The notes beneath the pieces were generated by a model. The model searched no databases. It worked only from the letters and a program-made list of their open reading frames with translations, and was not told where the DNA came from. The translations under genes and the position numbers were made by a program. Below are positions 33,307-42,049 of a DNA stretch of 64,000 bases, one piece after another. The DNA is from JAYEHL01 sp041653935 (lineage in GTDB: Bacteria; Chloroflexota; Dehalococcoidia; E44-bin15), in NCBI GenBank assembly GCA_041653935.1, contig JBAZEO010000001.1, forward strand, positions 1-64,000. The letters run 5' to 3'. Position 1 is the stretch's first letter. Each line of letters begins with the position of its first letter.

Positions 33307-34758
33307 ATGGTAGGGATAATTTCATATGGCGCATATATCCCGTATCATCGAGTGAGTCGGGAGGAATTCTACAAGGCGTGGGGAGGATTCCCGATTCCCG
33401 GAGAGAAAGCGGTTGCCAGCTACGATGAGGATGCGGTGACGATGGCCTGGGATGCAGCGAATGACTGCTTGGCCGGTGCCGACCCCAAGAAGATCGATGG
33501 CTTGTTCTTTGGCACCACTTGCGCTCCGTATAAAGAGAAGCAGAGCTCCTCTATCATTGCTACGGCACTTGATATGAAGGAGAACATTCGCACCGCTGAC
33601 TTCACCAACTCGCTGAGGTGCGGCACATCGGCCCTTATGGCAGCTGCAGATGCAGTCAAGGCGGGGTCGGTAAAAAACATGCTGGTTGTAGCCGCGGACT
33701 GCCGCATGGGCGCCCCTGCGGGACAGGGAGAGTCCATGTACGGCGACGGCTCCGCATGTTTGCTCTTGGGCGACAAAGATCCGATTGCTGTCATAAAGGA
33801 AAGCTACACCGTTTCCGATGAGTTCGCCGGCGAATGGCGGTCCGATGTTGATCATTTCGTTAGAACATGGGAGGATCGCCAGGTGCTGGACGAAGGATAT
33901 TCGGACCAGCTGCCGAAGGCGGTCAAGGGACTCTTACAGAAGGCTAAGCTTGAGCCCAAGGACATCACAAAGGCTGTTATCAGCTCGCCGATGGATGTCA
34001 GAAGGCACGGCAAGGTACTGGTCGACTGCGGCTTCGGCTTCGGTCAGGTCCAGGACTGCTTCTTCATGACTGTTGGCACCTGTGGCTCCGCGATGGGCAT
34101 GATGATGCTGGTCGCTGCGCTTGAGGACGCCAAGCCGGGCGATAAGATCCTGCTTGCTCAGTACGGCAATGGCGCCGATGCGTTCTTGATCGAATGCACC
34201 GAGGCGATTGGCAAGAAGAAGGCAAAGGAGCATCGCGGCATCAAGTCTAATATGGCATCGAAGAGGATGCTGCCGTATTACAGCTACCTGCGCTGGCGTG
34301 GAATTGTGACCATTGAGCGCGCGCGACGGCCTGAGATACCGTTCGTATCGCTGACCGCTCTGAAGCGCAGCCGCAAAGAGGTTATGTGTCTGTACGGCAA
34401 GAAGTGTCTCACATGCGGTCACGTAATGTGGCAGCTGCCGTTCGGTATCGGCGGTATGACCCCGATCCGTGTGTGCTACTACTGTCAGACTAAAGACAAT
34501 TTCGAGGATTATAAGTTCTCTGATAAGAAGGCTAAGCTGTTCTCATACTCGCTTGACTTGCTGGCTGATGTTATCGACCCGCCGGCAACTCCGGTATGTT
34601 TAGACTTCGATGGCGGCGGACGCGGAATGTTCGATCTGACGGATCGCGATCCCGCTAAGGTCGAAGTCGGGATGCCGGTGGAGATGGTGTTCAGAAAGCT
34701 ATACTACGACCGCGGTGTCCATAACTACCACTGGAAAGCAAGACCGGTGAGGGGATAA
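33307..34758 (+). CDS. HMG-CoA-synthase-like protein fused to a DUF35 Zn-ribbon/OB-fold domain (copy 1)
   Basis: This is a 483-aa two-domain protein. Residues 1 to about 340 match the archaeal-type HMG-CoA synthase/ketosynthase fold (VGIISYGAYIPYHRV start, VVAADCR, QYGNGADAFLIE). The rest is a DUF35 domain with zinc ribbon CLTC...CYYC and an OB-fold. In archaea these two units are separate proteins in a thiolase/HMGS/DUF35 complex. Aligning to the archaeal FACKAGTAG nucleophile motif, this protein reads NSLRCGTSA. The catalytic Cys position is Leu103 and a cysteine appears two residues later (Cys105). Ordinary HMG-CoA synthesis is thus doubtful. AAGGAGGT favours ATG 33307. A thiolase gene follows after 14 bp. 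Confidence 0.85.
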   Translation: MVGIISYGAYIPYHRVSREEFYKAWGGFPIPGEKAVASYDEDAVTMAWDAANDCLAGADPKKIDGLFFGTTCAPYKEKQSSSIIATALDMKENIRTADFTNSLRCGTSALMAAADAVKAGSVKNMLVVAADCRMGAPAGQGESMYGDGSACLLLGDKDPIAVIKESYTVSDEFAGEWRSDVDHFVRTWEDRQVLDEGYSDQLPKAVKGLLQKAKLEPKDITKAVISSPMDVRRHGKVLVDCGFGFGQVQDCFFMTVGTCGSAMGMMMLVAALEDAKPGDKILLAQYGNGADAFLIECTEAIGKKKAKEHRGIKSNMASKRMLPYYSYLRWRGIVTIERARRPEIPFVSLTALKRSRKEVMCLYGKKCLTCGHVMWQLPFGIGGMTPIRVCYYCQTKDNFEDYKFSDKKAKLFSYSLDLLADVIDPPATPVCLDFDGGGRGMFDLTDRDPAKVEVGMPVEMVFRKLYYDRGVHNYHWKARPVRG

Positions 34759-34772
34759 GAAAGGAGGACGAA

Positions 34773-35966
34773 ATGGCACAGAGTATTAAAGATAGAGTAG
34801 CCATAATTGGAATGGGCTGCACCAAGTTCGGTGAGCTATGGAACAAGAGCGTCTCCGATCTTATGGTGGATGCCGCTTATGATGCGTTTGCGGATGCGGG
34901 CATCGAGCCCAAGGATGTAGATGCTGCATGGATCGGGAACTGGCAGGAAGTCTCCGGCATGTCGGGACTTGGACTTGCTGGCCTCCGACTGCAATATAAG
35001 CCGATAACCAGGGTAGAGAACATGTGCTGCACCGGCACCGATGCCCTGCGTAACTGCGCATATGCTGTTGCCTCCGGCGTGATCGATGTCGGACTGGCGA
35101 TAGGAGCCGAGAAGCTGAAGGATATGGGCTTTGCCGGACTGGTCTCCGTATCGCCTCCCGGCACCGCTGGCGTTGGCGGCATCACTACAACTGCGCCGGC
35201 GATTTTCGCCATGCTGGCCACAAGATACTTTCAACACTACAATATCAAACCGGATGACGGCAGGAAAATGCTGGCCCACGTATCGATGAAGAGCCACCAC
35301 AACGGCAACATGAACCCCAAGGCGCATTTCCATAAGGAGATCACCATCGAGCAGGCGATCAATGCGCCGATCATCGCCTGGCCGTTAGGGCTTTTCGACT
35401 GTTGCGGCGTCAGCGACGGCGGCGCGGCGGCCATTGTAGTCAGGGCCGAGGACGCCAAGAAGTTCAAGAAGAACAGGGACTACATCACCATCAAGGGCAT
35501 ACAGATGTGTACTGGTCCTGCCGAAGGTGTAGTGAAGCCGGAGTATGACTTCCTTCATACCGAGGAGACCACCCGCGCGGCCATCGCCGTCTACAAAGAG
35601 GCCGGGATCAAGAATGCCCGCGAGGAGATCGATATGGCCGAGGTGCATGATTGCTTCTCCATAACCGAGGCTATCGTGATGGAAGACCTCCAGTTCAGCA
35701 AGCGCGGACATATGAAAGAGGACATCGAGAGCGGTTTCTTCGATATAACTGGCGGCTTGCCGGTGCAACCCGATGGCGGATTGAAATGCTTTGGTCACCC
35801 GGTTGGAGCCACAGGTCTGAGGATGATGTACGAGATGTATCTGCAGCTCCTCGGCAAGGCTGGTAAACGCCAGATCAAGAACCCGAAGCTTGGTTTGACC
35901 CACAACCTCGGCTCCATGCCGATGGCGTGCGTCATCTCTTGCGCTATCGTGGGACTGCCTGAGTAG
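34773..35966 (+). CDS. SCP2-type thiolase (acetyl-CoA acetyltransferase-like), copy 1
   Basis: The 397-aa protein is a thiolase with the nucleophile region VENMCCTGTDALR (Cys85/Cys86) intact, a GHP motif (FGHPVGATG) and the SCP2-type THNLGS segment near the C-terminus in place of the second catalytic cysteine loop. It follows the HMGS-like/DUF35 fusion by 14 bp and is the last gene before a strong terminator. It likely forms a complex with the fusion protein, as the archaeal acetoacetyl-CoA thiolase does with HMGS via DUF35. In a degradative setting it would perform thiolysis. Confidence 0.9.
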   Translation: MAQSIKDRVAIIGMGCTKFGELWNKSVSDLMVDAAYDAFADAGIEPKDVDAAWIGNWQEVSGMSGLGLAGLRLQYKPITRVENMCCTGTDALRNCAYAVASGVIDVGLAIGAEKLKDMGFAGLVSVSPPGTAGVGGITTTAPAIFAMLATRYFQHYNIKPDDGRKMLAHVSMKSHHNGNMNPKAHFHKEITIEQAINAPIIAWPLGLFDCCGVSDGGAAAIVVRAEDAKKFKKNRDYITIKGIQMCTGPAEGVVKPEYDFLHTEETTRAAIAVYKEAGIKNAREEIDMAEVHDCFSITEAIVMEDLQFSKRGHMKEDIESGFFDITGGLPVQPDGGLKCFGHPVGATGLRMMYEMYLQLLGKAGKRQIKNPKLGLTHNLGSMPMACVISCAIVGLPE

Positions 35967-35984
35967 AGTCGATTTAGAGAACAC

Positions 35985-36023
35985 AAAGAGCGGCCTGGAT
36001 ATGTTTCCGGGCCGCTCTTTTTT
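35985..36023 (+). terminator. Intrinsic terminator after the copy-1 thiolase
   Basis: An 11-bp stem (aaagagcggcc with ggccgctcttt, 14-nt loop) runs into a further TTT. It lies 19 bp past the thiolase stop and closes the plus-strand block 28066-35966. Confidence 0.85.
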
Positions 36024-36034
36024 ATTCCTTAAAA

Positions 36035-36076
36035 TAACAAAACGCCACTTCCCTTATAGGTTATGGCGCTTTGTTA
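36035..36076 (-). terminator. Intrinsic terminator after the DUF5679-like gene
   Basis: A 13-bp stem with one mismatch (TAACAAAGCGCCA with TGGCGTTTTGTTA on the minus strand) continues into ATTTTA. It lies about 30 bp past the stop of the small zinc-ribbon gene. Confidence 0.65.
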
Positions 36077-36107
36077 ATTGATAATGCTGGTTTTGATGGA
36101 TTAGAAA

Positions 36108-36245
36108 TTACTTACCAATGCGAAATACTTTTGTGCCGCAGCTTCCGCATGTTCCCTGTGTTGCCGGCCGGCCGTTCTTCATTTTGATCTGTTTCGCGTT
36201 CTTGATCTCTACCTTTTTCCGACACTTCATACAATAAGCCTGCAT
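36108..36245 (-). CDS. Small DUF5679-like zinc-ribbon protein
   Basis: This is a 45-aa protein. It has two CxxC pairs, CMKC near the start and CGSC near the end, separated by a basic segment ending in KMKNGRPATQG. This matches the short DUF5679 family of single zinc-ribbon proteins. AGGAGGT lies four bases before the ATG. It has its own terminator and a possible promoter, so it is likely a separate transcript between purQ and the terminator at 36035. Its function is unknown; binding nucleic acid or another protein is common for such ribbons. Confidence 0.85.
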   Translation of the reverse strand: MQAYCMKCRKKVEIKNAKQIKMKNGRPATQGTCGSCGTKVFRIGK

Positions 36246-36272
36246 TTCTACCTCCTATTTGAATTTGCCAAG

Positions 36273-36302
36273 AGACTAGCACGTACAAATGAAACTGTCA
36301 AT
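36273..36302 (-). promoter_or_regulatory. Possible promoter of the DUF5679-like gene
   Basis: On the minus strand a perfect TTGACA (36302-36297) is followed after 18 bp by TAGTCT, a poor -10 but preceded by an extended TGC. It lies 28 bp upstream of the ATG at 36245. Confidence 0.35.
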
Positions 36303-36365
36303 AGATTTACATCTAGTCTTGGGTTTTTGCTAGTGAATAGACCTTATAGTGATACATAAATAACC

Positions 36366-37136
36366 CTATATAGTCTTTACCCAGCTCACGGCGTTGGTAA
36401 AGATGCGCATGCCGTTGCCGCACTTTTCCGGGGTTTCTCGCGTCCAGCGAGGGTGTTGGGTCATGACGACATGATCCTCCGGATGCGGCATCAGGCCGAA
36501 TATCCTGCCCGAGTCGTCGCAGATGCCGGCGATGTCTTTGGCGGAGCCGTTAGGGTTATAAGGATATCCAGCCCCTTTGTTACCCTGTGCATCGGTGTAA
36601 TAAACGGCGATGTTGCGATCGGTGATGGCGCTCAAGTCGCCGGCGAACTTGCCTTCCCCATGCGCTATGGGGACGTACATGCCCTCCAGGCCTTTGGTAA
36701 AAACGCACGGGCTATTCTTGTTCACGCCCAGATATACCCAGCGGCACTCGAATTTACCGGAATCGTTGTTGGTCAGCGTCACGCGTGGAGTCTGTCCTTG
36801 CTTGACTCGCGGCAAGATGCCTGATTTTACCAGCACCTGAAAGCCGTTGCAGATGCCGAGTACCAGCCGGCCATCATCGACAAATCTGAGGACATCCTCC
36901 CCGAACTTGAGTTTGAGCTCGTTGGCCAGCACCTTGCCGCTGGCGATGTCATCGCCGTAGCTGAAGCCGCCGGGGATTACGAAAATCTGGTGGTCGAACA
37001 GGTTGCACTCGCGGCGGATGATCTGGTTCACATGCGCCAGCGTAATCTCAGCGCCCGCCCGCTCGAAGGCAAAGGCGGTGTCGCCGTCACGGTTGGTGCC
37101 CGGCGCGCGCAATATCAGAACTTTCACCTTACTCAT
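36366..37136 (-). CDS. purQ: Phosphoribosylformylglycinamidine synthase, glutaminase subunit PurQ
   Basis: The 256-aa protein is a class I glutamine amidotransferase with the nucleophile Cys96 in GICNGFQVL and the catalytic His-Glu in PHPEDH near the C-terminus. Other PurQ marks are the GTNRD start and the GGFSYGDDIASGK oxyanion region. It supplies ammonia to PurL in step four of purine synthesis. It lies directly downstream of purL (6 bp gap), so both are made from one transcript. Confidence 0.95.
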   Translation of the reverse strand: MSKVKVLILRAPGTNRDGDTAFAFERAGAEITLAHVNQIIRRECNLFDHQIFVIPGGFSYGDDIASGKVLANELKLKFGEDVLRFVDDGRLVLGICNGFQVLVKSGILPRVKQGQTPRVTLTNNDSGKFECRWVYLGVNKNSPCVFTKGLEGMYVPIAHGEGKFAGDLSAITDRNIAVYYTDAQGNKGAGYPYNPNGSAKDIAGICDDSGRIFGLMPHPEDHVVMTQHPRWTRETPEKCGNGMRIFTNAVSWVKTI

Positions 37137-37142
37137 CTTGAT

Positions 37143-40013
37143 CTACCAGCGAAGCGGCTGTTGCCATGCCTCTTTCAGTTTCTTTATCGATATCGAGAGC
37201 AGCAGGGTGCCGTCCCGTCCATTCGCCTTGAATCTGTTATCTTTCGTCACCTTGCCTATAACGGCGCAATCGACGTTCTTCATGATTCTTTCGAACTTCT
37301 CTGCATCTTCTGGTGCTACCTCTACAATAAAGCGGCTGTTCGATTCCGAGAAGAGGATGAAATCGTCGCGCTCCATGGCTTCTCCCAGCGGAACGTTAGT
37401 AAGGTCGATCTTCATGCCTAGGCCGCCGGCGAACGCCATCTCGGCGGCCGCCACGCCGATGCCTCCCTCGCTGCAGTCGTGGCAGGCCTTCACCAGGCCT
37501 TTCGCCGTTGCTGTGCTGAGGGCCTTCATGAGCGTTTTGCTCCTCGCCGGGTCGACCTTGGGCACGTTGTTGCCGATGAAATCATGTATGCCGAGATAGT
37601 GCGAGCCGCCAAGCTCGTTGAATGTCGCGCCTACAATATAAATGATGTCGCCCGCCTGCTTGCAGTCCATTGACACGGTGCGGTTCACGTCGTCGGTCAC
37701 CGCCATCGCCGAGACCAGCAGCGTCGGCGGTATGCAGATGCTTCCGTTCTCGGTTTCGTATTCGTTGTACAGGCTGTCCTTGCCGGAGATGAAGGGCACG
37801 CTGTAGCCCAGCGCCATATCGTGGCAGGCCTGCGCCGCGCGCACCAGCCCCGCCATCCTGTCCGGCTTCTCCGGATTGCCCCAGCAGAAGTTATCGAGTA
37901 GCGCCACGCGATCGAAATTTCCCCCGACGGCTATCACCTGCCGTAACGCCTCGTCGATGGCCGAAGCTGCCATCCAGTACGGGTCTAAGTCGCCGTACCT
38001 GGGATTGATGCCGTTAGATATGATAAGCCCCTTGTCGGAGTCGAGCACCGGTCTGAGCACCGATGCGTCGCCCGGGCCGTCGTTGGCGCATCCTACGAGC
38101 GGTTTGAGGACGCTGCCGCCCTGCACCTCGTGATCGTACTGGCGGATGACCCACTCCTTGCTGCAGACATTCCATGAGCCGAGTATGCGCAGCAGGTCGC
38201 CGCCGAGGTCTTTTGGCTGTGGAAAGTCGGGCTCGGCCCGGCGTGTCGCCTTCCATCCGGCCTTGCGCTCCAGCTGCGGCAGGCCGTTGTGCAGGAATTC
38301 CATATCGAGATCGCTTACCTTGTGTCCATCGTAATATAACTGCAATCGCTTGTTAGCGGTGAACTTGCCGATCGCTGTGGCTGTCACATCCTCCGCGGCG
38401 AACATATCGAGCAGATCTTTCGCTTTATCGGGCGGCACGGCCATCACCATGCGTTCCTGGGATTCGGATATCCATATCTCGGCGTAGGATAGGCCGGCGT
38501 ATTTCAGCGGCACCTTCTCCAGATCAACGCGCACGCCCGTTTCTGCGCCCATCTCGCCTATCGCCGAGGAGAGGCCGCCGCCGCCGCAGTCGGTGATGCG
38601 GCTGTATAAGCCCCTGTCGCGCGCTTTGAGCAGCACGTCCAGCATCTTTTTTTCAACGATGGGATTGCCGATCTGCACCGAGCTGGACGACACCGACTCC
38701 GATTCAGTTGTCAGCTCGCCCGAGGCGAACGTCACGCCGTGTATGCCGTCGCGCCCGGTCAATCCTCCGGCGACAACTACCAGGTCGCCCGGCTTTTGCA
38801 TCCCCTGCTGGCTCATGTGTTTCGGCATGATGCCCACGGTGCCGCAGAAGACCAGCGGGTTGGCAACATATCTATCGTCGAAGCATATGGCTCCGTTGAT
38901 CGTCGGTATGCCCATTCGATTGCCGTAGTCCGCCACACCGGCGCGCACGCCTTTGAATACGCGCCGCGGGTGCAGCACGCCCTGTGGCAGCTTGATGTAA
39001 GGGAAGTCCGGCGGCCCGAAGCAGAACACATCGGTATTGCATATCGGTTTGGCTCCCAGGCCGGTACCCATTGGGTCGCGTATCACGCCGCCAAGCCCTG
39101 TCGCCGCGCCGCCGTAGGGTTCAACTGCCGATGGGTGGTTGTGCGTCTCAACTTTGAAGCAGACGGCATTATCGTCATCGAATTCAATTACACCGGCGTT
39201 GTCTTTGAATACCGAGAGGCACCAGGGTTTGTTCAGCTTCTGAGTGGCTTTAATAATCGTGCTCTTCAGCAAATTGTCGACAACCTTGCCGTCGAGGGTG
39301 ATCTTTCCTTTGAATGTCTTATGCCCACAGTGCTCTGACCACGTCTGTGCGATGGTCTCAAGCTCGACATCGGTCGGTTTGCGGCCAAGCTTCTTGAAGT
39401 AGTTCTGAATGACCTTCATCTCGTTCAGATTTAGCCACAGCCGATTTTTACTTATCGCAATGAGACCTTTGTCGCTCAGGTTGGCGATGTCCACGGTCTC
39501 CAGCTTGAACTTGTAGCCGGACGCCGTCGGCGATATGCGCTCATGGTCAGTGACGATATGCTGGATGACGGGGTTCACCAGCAGCTTGTCGGCAATTGTT
39601 GCAATATCATCGTCGTCTACGTCGCCCCAGAGGAAATAGCGCTTGGCTGTCCTGACCGATTCCACGCCTGCGATTCCCAGGTCGCGAATGCCTTTCTTGA
39701 CACTGTCCTCGGCGGGATCCATGACGCCACGGTTGTAGGCGACATCGATCACGCGCACGCCGCGCTTAGTCGTGGTTGACGTGTCATCGATGGAATAATC
39801 CTGTACTACAGGGTCAGTCAGAAGCTCGGTGCAAATCCGGTTCGCTTCTCCAGCGGACAGTTTTCCTGCGACGATGTAGATATCGGAAACGCGAGCGGAA
39901 CGCAGGCTGTGTATGCCGAGGTCTTGAGCGTCTTTCTGTAGCCCTTCTCCCCGCGGGTCGGGAAGGTCGGCCTTGATCGAAATTGCGATAGAAAACACGG
40001 AGTTTTTGTTCAT
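37143..40013 (-). CDS. purL: FGAM synthase PurL with two N-terminal PurS-like domains
   Basis: This is a 956-aa protein. Residues from about 210 on are a full small-type PurL: SEHCGHKTF, the ATP/FGAR site ETHNHPSAVEPYGGAATG, and GCANDGPGDASV later. The first about 160 residues hold two PurS-like repeats, each with a DPxxxxxxKxxxDLGI motif and an ANxIxxxLLxxPVI-like ending. PurS is normally a separate 80-aa protein that bridges PurL and PurQ. Here it appears duplicated and fused, consistent with no separate purS in the operon. No strong ribosome site is visible before the ATG at 40013. Confidence 0.93.
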   Translation of the reverse strand: MNKNSVFSIAISIKADLPDPRGEGLQKDAQDLGIHSLRSARVSDIYIVAGKLSAGEANRICTELLTDPVVQDYSIDDTSTTTKRGVRVIDVAYNRGVMDPAEDSVKKGIRDLGIAGVESVRTAKRYFLWGDVDDDDIATIADKLLVNPVIQHIVTDHERISPTASGYKFKLETVDIANLSDKGLIAISKNRLWLNLNEMKVIQNYFKKLGRKPTDVELETIAQTWSEHCGHKTFKGKITLDGKVVDNLLKSTIIKATQKLNKPWCLSVFKDNAGVIEFDDDNAVCFKVETHNHPSAVEPYGGAATGLGGVIRDPMGTGLGAKPICNTDVFCFGPPDFPYIKLPQGVLHPRRVFKGVRAGVADYGNRMGIPTINGAICFDDRYVANPLVFCGTVGIMPKHMSQQGMQKPGDLVVVAGGLTGRDGIHGVTFASGELTTESESVSSSSVQIGNPIVEKKMLDVLLKARDRGLYSRITDCGGGGLSSAIGEMGAETGVRVDLEKVPLKYAGLSYAEIWISESQERMVMAVPPDKAKDLLDMFAAEDVTATAIGKFTANKRLQLYYDGHKVSDLDMEFLHNGLPQLERKAGWKATRRAEPDFPQPKDLGGDLLRILGSWNVCSKEWVIRQYDHEVQGGSVLKPLVGCANDGPGDASVLRPVLDSDKGLIISNGINPRYGDLDPYWMAASAIDEALRQVIAVGGNFDRVALLDNFCWGNPEKPDRMAGLVRAAQACHDMALGYSVPFISGKDSLYNEYETENGSICIPPTLLVSAMAVTDDVNRTVSMDCKQAGDIIYIVGATFNELGGSHYLGIHDFIGNNVPKVDPARSKTLMKALSTATAKGLVKACHDCSEGGIGVAAAEMAFAGGLGMKIDLTNVPLGEAMERDDFILFSESNSRFIVEVAPEDAEKFERIMKNVDCAVIGKVTKDNRFKANGRDGTLLLSISIKKLKEAWQQPLRW

Positions 40014-40156
40014 GGCGGATTACATTTATATGATACATCAGGCATGGTGTGCAGGCAACATGAGTGATAATTTTCTATCTTGGCATCTGCAAAATAATTT
40101 CGTATTCAACTAAAGCTGTAATTGTGTTATTATTTAGCAAGTATTAAGGATTATCT

Positions 40157-40384
40157 ATGAAAACATCTACTGGTTTATTGATATCTATGATGGTTTTCAC
40201 TGTCGCGGGGCTGCTTCAGGGGCTCGTGTGCATGCGATATATCAATAGGGTATCTGAAGGCCGCCCTGTGATTATATTTTTCTTTGTTGTATTGATTCTA
40301 TATGCAGTCGCGGCTGCGTTTTTCTATTTCAAATGGATTAAGGAGAGAGGGAAGGAAGCAGGGGAATGTACAGAGAAAAAATAA
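40157..40384 (+). CDS. Small two-helix membrane protein
   Basis: The 75-aa protein has two hydrophobic helices (about residues 5-25 and 37-58) and a charged C-terminal tail (KWIKERGKEAGECTEKK). I do not recognise a family. Its 3' end overlaps the start of the aldolase gene by 19 bp, which suggests co-translation. No ribosome site is obvious. The plus-strand direction matches the two aldolases downstream. Confidence 0.55.
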   Translation: MKTSTGLLISMMVFTVAGLLQGLVCMRYINRVSEGRPVIIFFFVVLILYAVAAAFFYFKWIKERGKEAGECTEKK

Positions 40385-41319
40385 AGGTGCTTGATTGTAC
40401 GATACGCGATGGCGGACTGATCAACGATCATGATTTCGATTTGCGGTTCGTGCGTGAGGTTTACAAGGCTGTCTCCGAGGCCGGCGTGGATTATATGGAG
40501 ATAGGATATAAGAATTCCAAGGAGCTATTCTCCGCTGAAAAGTTCGGCTTATGGAAGTTTTGTGAAGATGATGTTATTAAGCGTGCCATCGACGGTATAG
40601 ATTCCAAGACCAAAATCGCGACGATGGTGGATGTCGGCCGCGTGAACCCGGATGATGTAAGGCCGGCCAGCGAGTCGCCTGTTGCTATGATGCGTGTTGC
40701 CACGTATGTGAAAGATATAGACAAGGCCATATATCTGGTGAACCACTTCGCCGATAAGGGCTATGAGACCACCATAAATATCATGGCGATCTCCAAGGAT
40801 CGTGGCCCCGCTTTGGATGAGGCACTACAGCAGATTCAGGAGGAAAGCCAGGCGAACGTAGTGTATATTGTGGACAGCTTCGGTGCGCTTTATCAGGAGC
40901 CTATAGAGGAACTGGTCAAGCGCTGCAAGAAATATCTGAAGACCAAAGAGGTCGGCTTCCACGGACATAATAACCAGCAGCTTGCCTTCAGCAATACGAT
41001 AGAGGCCATAATCCACGATGCAAACTATCTGGATGCTACTGTGTACGGCATCGGGCGCGCCGCCGGCAATTGCCCGCTGGAGCTGCTTCTGGGCTTTCTG
41101 AACAATCCCAAGTTCGATATACGCCCCGTTCTTGATCTGATAGCGAACGAGTTCATTCCCCTCAGGGAGAAAATTGAATGGGGTTACATCATTCCTCATG
41201 CTATATCCGGCATGCTGAACGAGCATCCCAGGGCTGCGATAGCCTTACGCAATAGTCCTGAGAAAGAGAGCTACCGCAAGTTCTACGACAGCCTGACCAG
41301 CAGCCTGCAGGTCGAGTAA
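40366..41319 (+). CDS. HMGL-like (DRE-TIM) aldolase
   Basis: The 317-aa protein begins with VLDCTIRDGGLIN, the DRE-type metal-binding and catalytic arginine motif of the HMG-CoA lyase-like/4-hydroxy-2-oxovalerate aldolase superfamily. VGFHGHNNQQLAFSN supplies the conserved His-x-His metal ligands, and VYGIGRAAGNCPLELLL matches the glycine/asparagine C-terminal motif of that group. It would cleave or form a C-C bond next to a 2-oxoacid or acyl-CoA. The substrate is not clear. It overlaps the small membrane gene and is followed by a KDPG-type aldolase 13 bp later. Confidence 0.85.
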   Translation: MYREKIKVLDCTIRDGGLINDHDFDLRFVREVYKAVSEAGVDYMEIGYKNSKELFSAEKFGLWKFCEDDVIKRAIDGIDSKTKIATMVDVGRVNPDDVRPASESPVAMMRVATYVKDIDKAIYLVNHFADKGYETTINIMAISKDRGPALDEALQQIQEESQANVVYIVDSFGALYQEPIEELVKRCKKYLKTKEVGFHGHNNQQLAFSNTIEAIIHDANYLDATVYGIGRAAGNCPLELLLGFLNNPKFDIRPVLDLIANEFIPLREKIEWGYIIPHAISGMLNEHPRAAIALRNSPEKESYRKFYDSLTSSLQVE

Positions 41320-41332
41320 GGATCAGACAGAG

Positions 41333-41977
41333 ATGGATATGGATAGATTCCGCGAGCTGCCTTTGATGGGGATACTGCGCGGCGTGCAATCTGATGCCAT
41401 CGATTCTATAGTCGAAACGGCGGTATCGTCAGGTTTGCAGACCATCGAGATCACCATGAACACACCCGGCGCTCCCGATTTAATAAAGTGCGCCGTTAAG
41501 TCTGCCCAGGGCCGATTGATGATCGGCGCGGGCACGGTTGTAACTTCCGAGCACTTGAAGCTTGCTCTGGACGCCGGCGCCAGATTTATTGTATCGCCCA
41601 TGCTGGTCTATGATGTCGTGGAATACTGCCGCGATAACGAGATCCCGGTATTCCCCGGCGCGTTCACCCCTCAGGAGATCTTTAATGCCTGGGTTGCCGG
41701 AGCCACTATGGTTAAGATATTCCCCGCCCAGTTTCTGGGACCGGGATATATAAAGGAAATAAAGGGTCCATTTAACAGCATCGATATGCTTGCCTGCGGC
41801 GGCATCACCCCGGAGAATATTCGTTCTTATTTCGATTGCGGCGCCTCGGCTGTGGCCTTTGGCGGGAGCGTGTTTCGCGAGGAATGGCTAAAGGAGCGAG
41901 ATTTTAAATCGATAGGAAGTGCAATCGGCGCGCTGGTAGCCGCATATAAGGGGAGTTGTAGGCGAATAGAATTATAG
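41333..41977 (+). CDS. KDPG/KHG-family aldolase
   Basis: The 214-aa protein matches the 2-keto-3-deoxy-6-phosphogluconate/4-hydroxy-2-oxoglutarate aldolase family. It has GILRGV at the start, EITMNTPGA with the catalytic glutamate, IGAGTV, and MVKIFPAQ with the Schiff-base lysine. GGITPENI and GGSVF bind phosphate. It would cleave a 2-keto-3-deoxy sugar acid to pyruvate plus an aldehyde. With the HMGL-like aldolase upstream it forms a two-aldolase operon whose substrate is open. Confidence 0.9.
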   Translation: MDMDRFRELPLMGILRGVQSDAIDSIVETAVSSGLQTIEITMNTPGAPDLIKCAVKSAQGRLMIGAGTVVTSEHLKLALDAGARFIVSPMLVYDVVEYCRDNEIPVFPGAFTPQEIFNAWVAGATMVKIFPAQFLGPGYIKEIKGPFNSIDMLACGGITPENIRSYFDCGASAVAFGGSVFREEWLKERDFKSIGSAIGALVAAYKGSCRRIEL

Positions 41978-42049
41978 ATATAATTCTATCTGGTGTATTT
42001 CCGCACATGGTTGGTTGCTAGGAAGATAAGGTAGATTAAATATATAAAC

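Noticed and set aside
28066..35966. Mevalonate pathway genes, based on HMG-CoA-synthase and thiolase similarity
   Set aside because: The HMGS-like proteins lack the cysteine at the expected position and no HMG-CoA reductase or mevalonate kinase is in the window.
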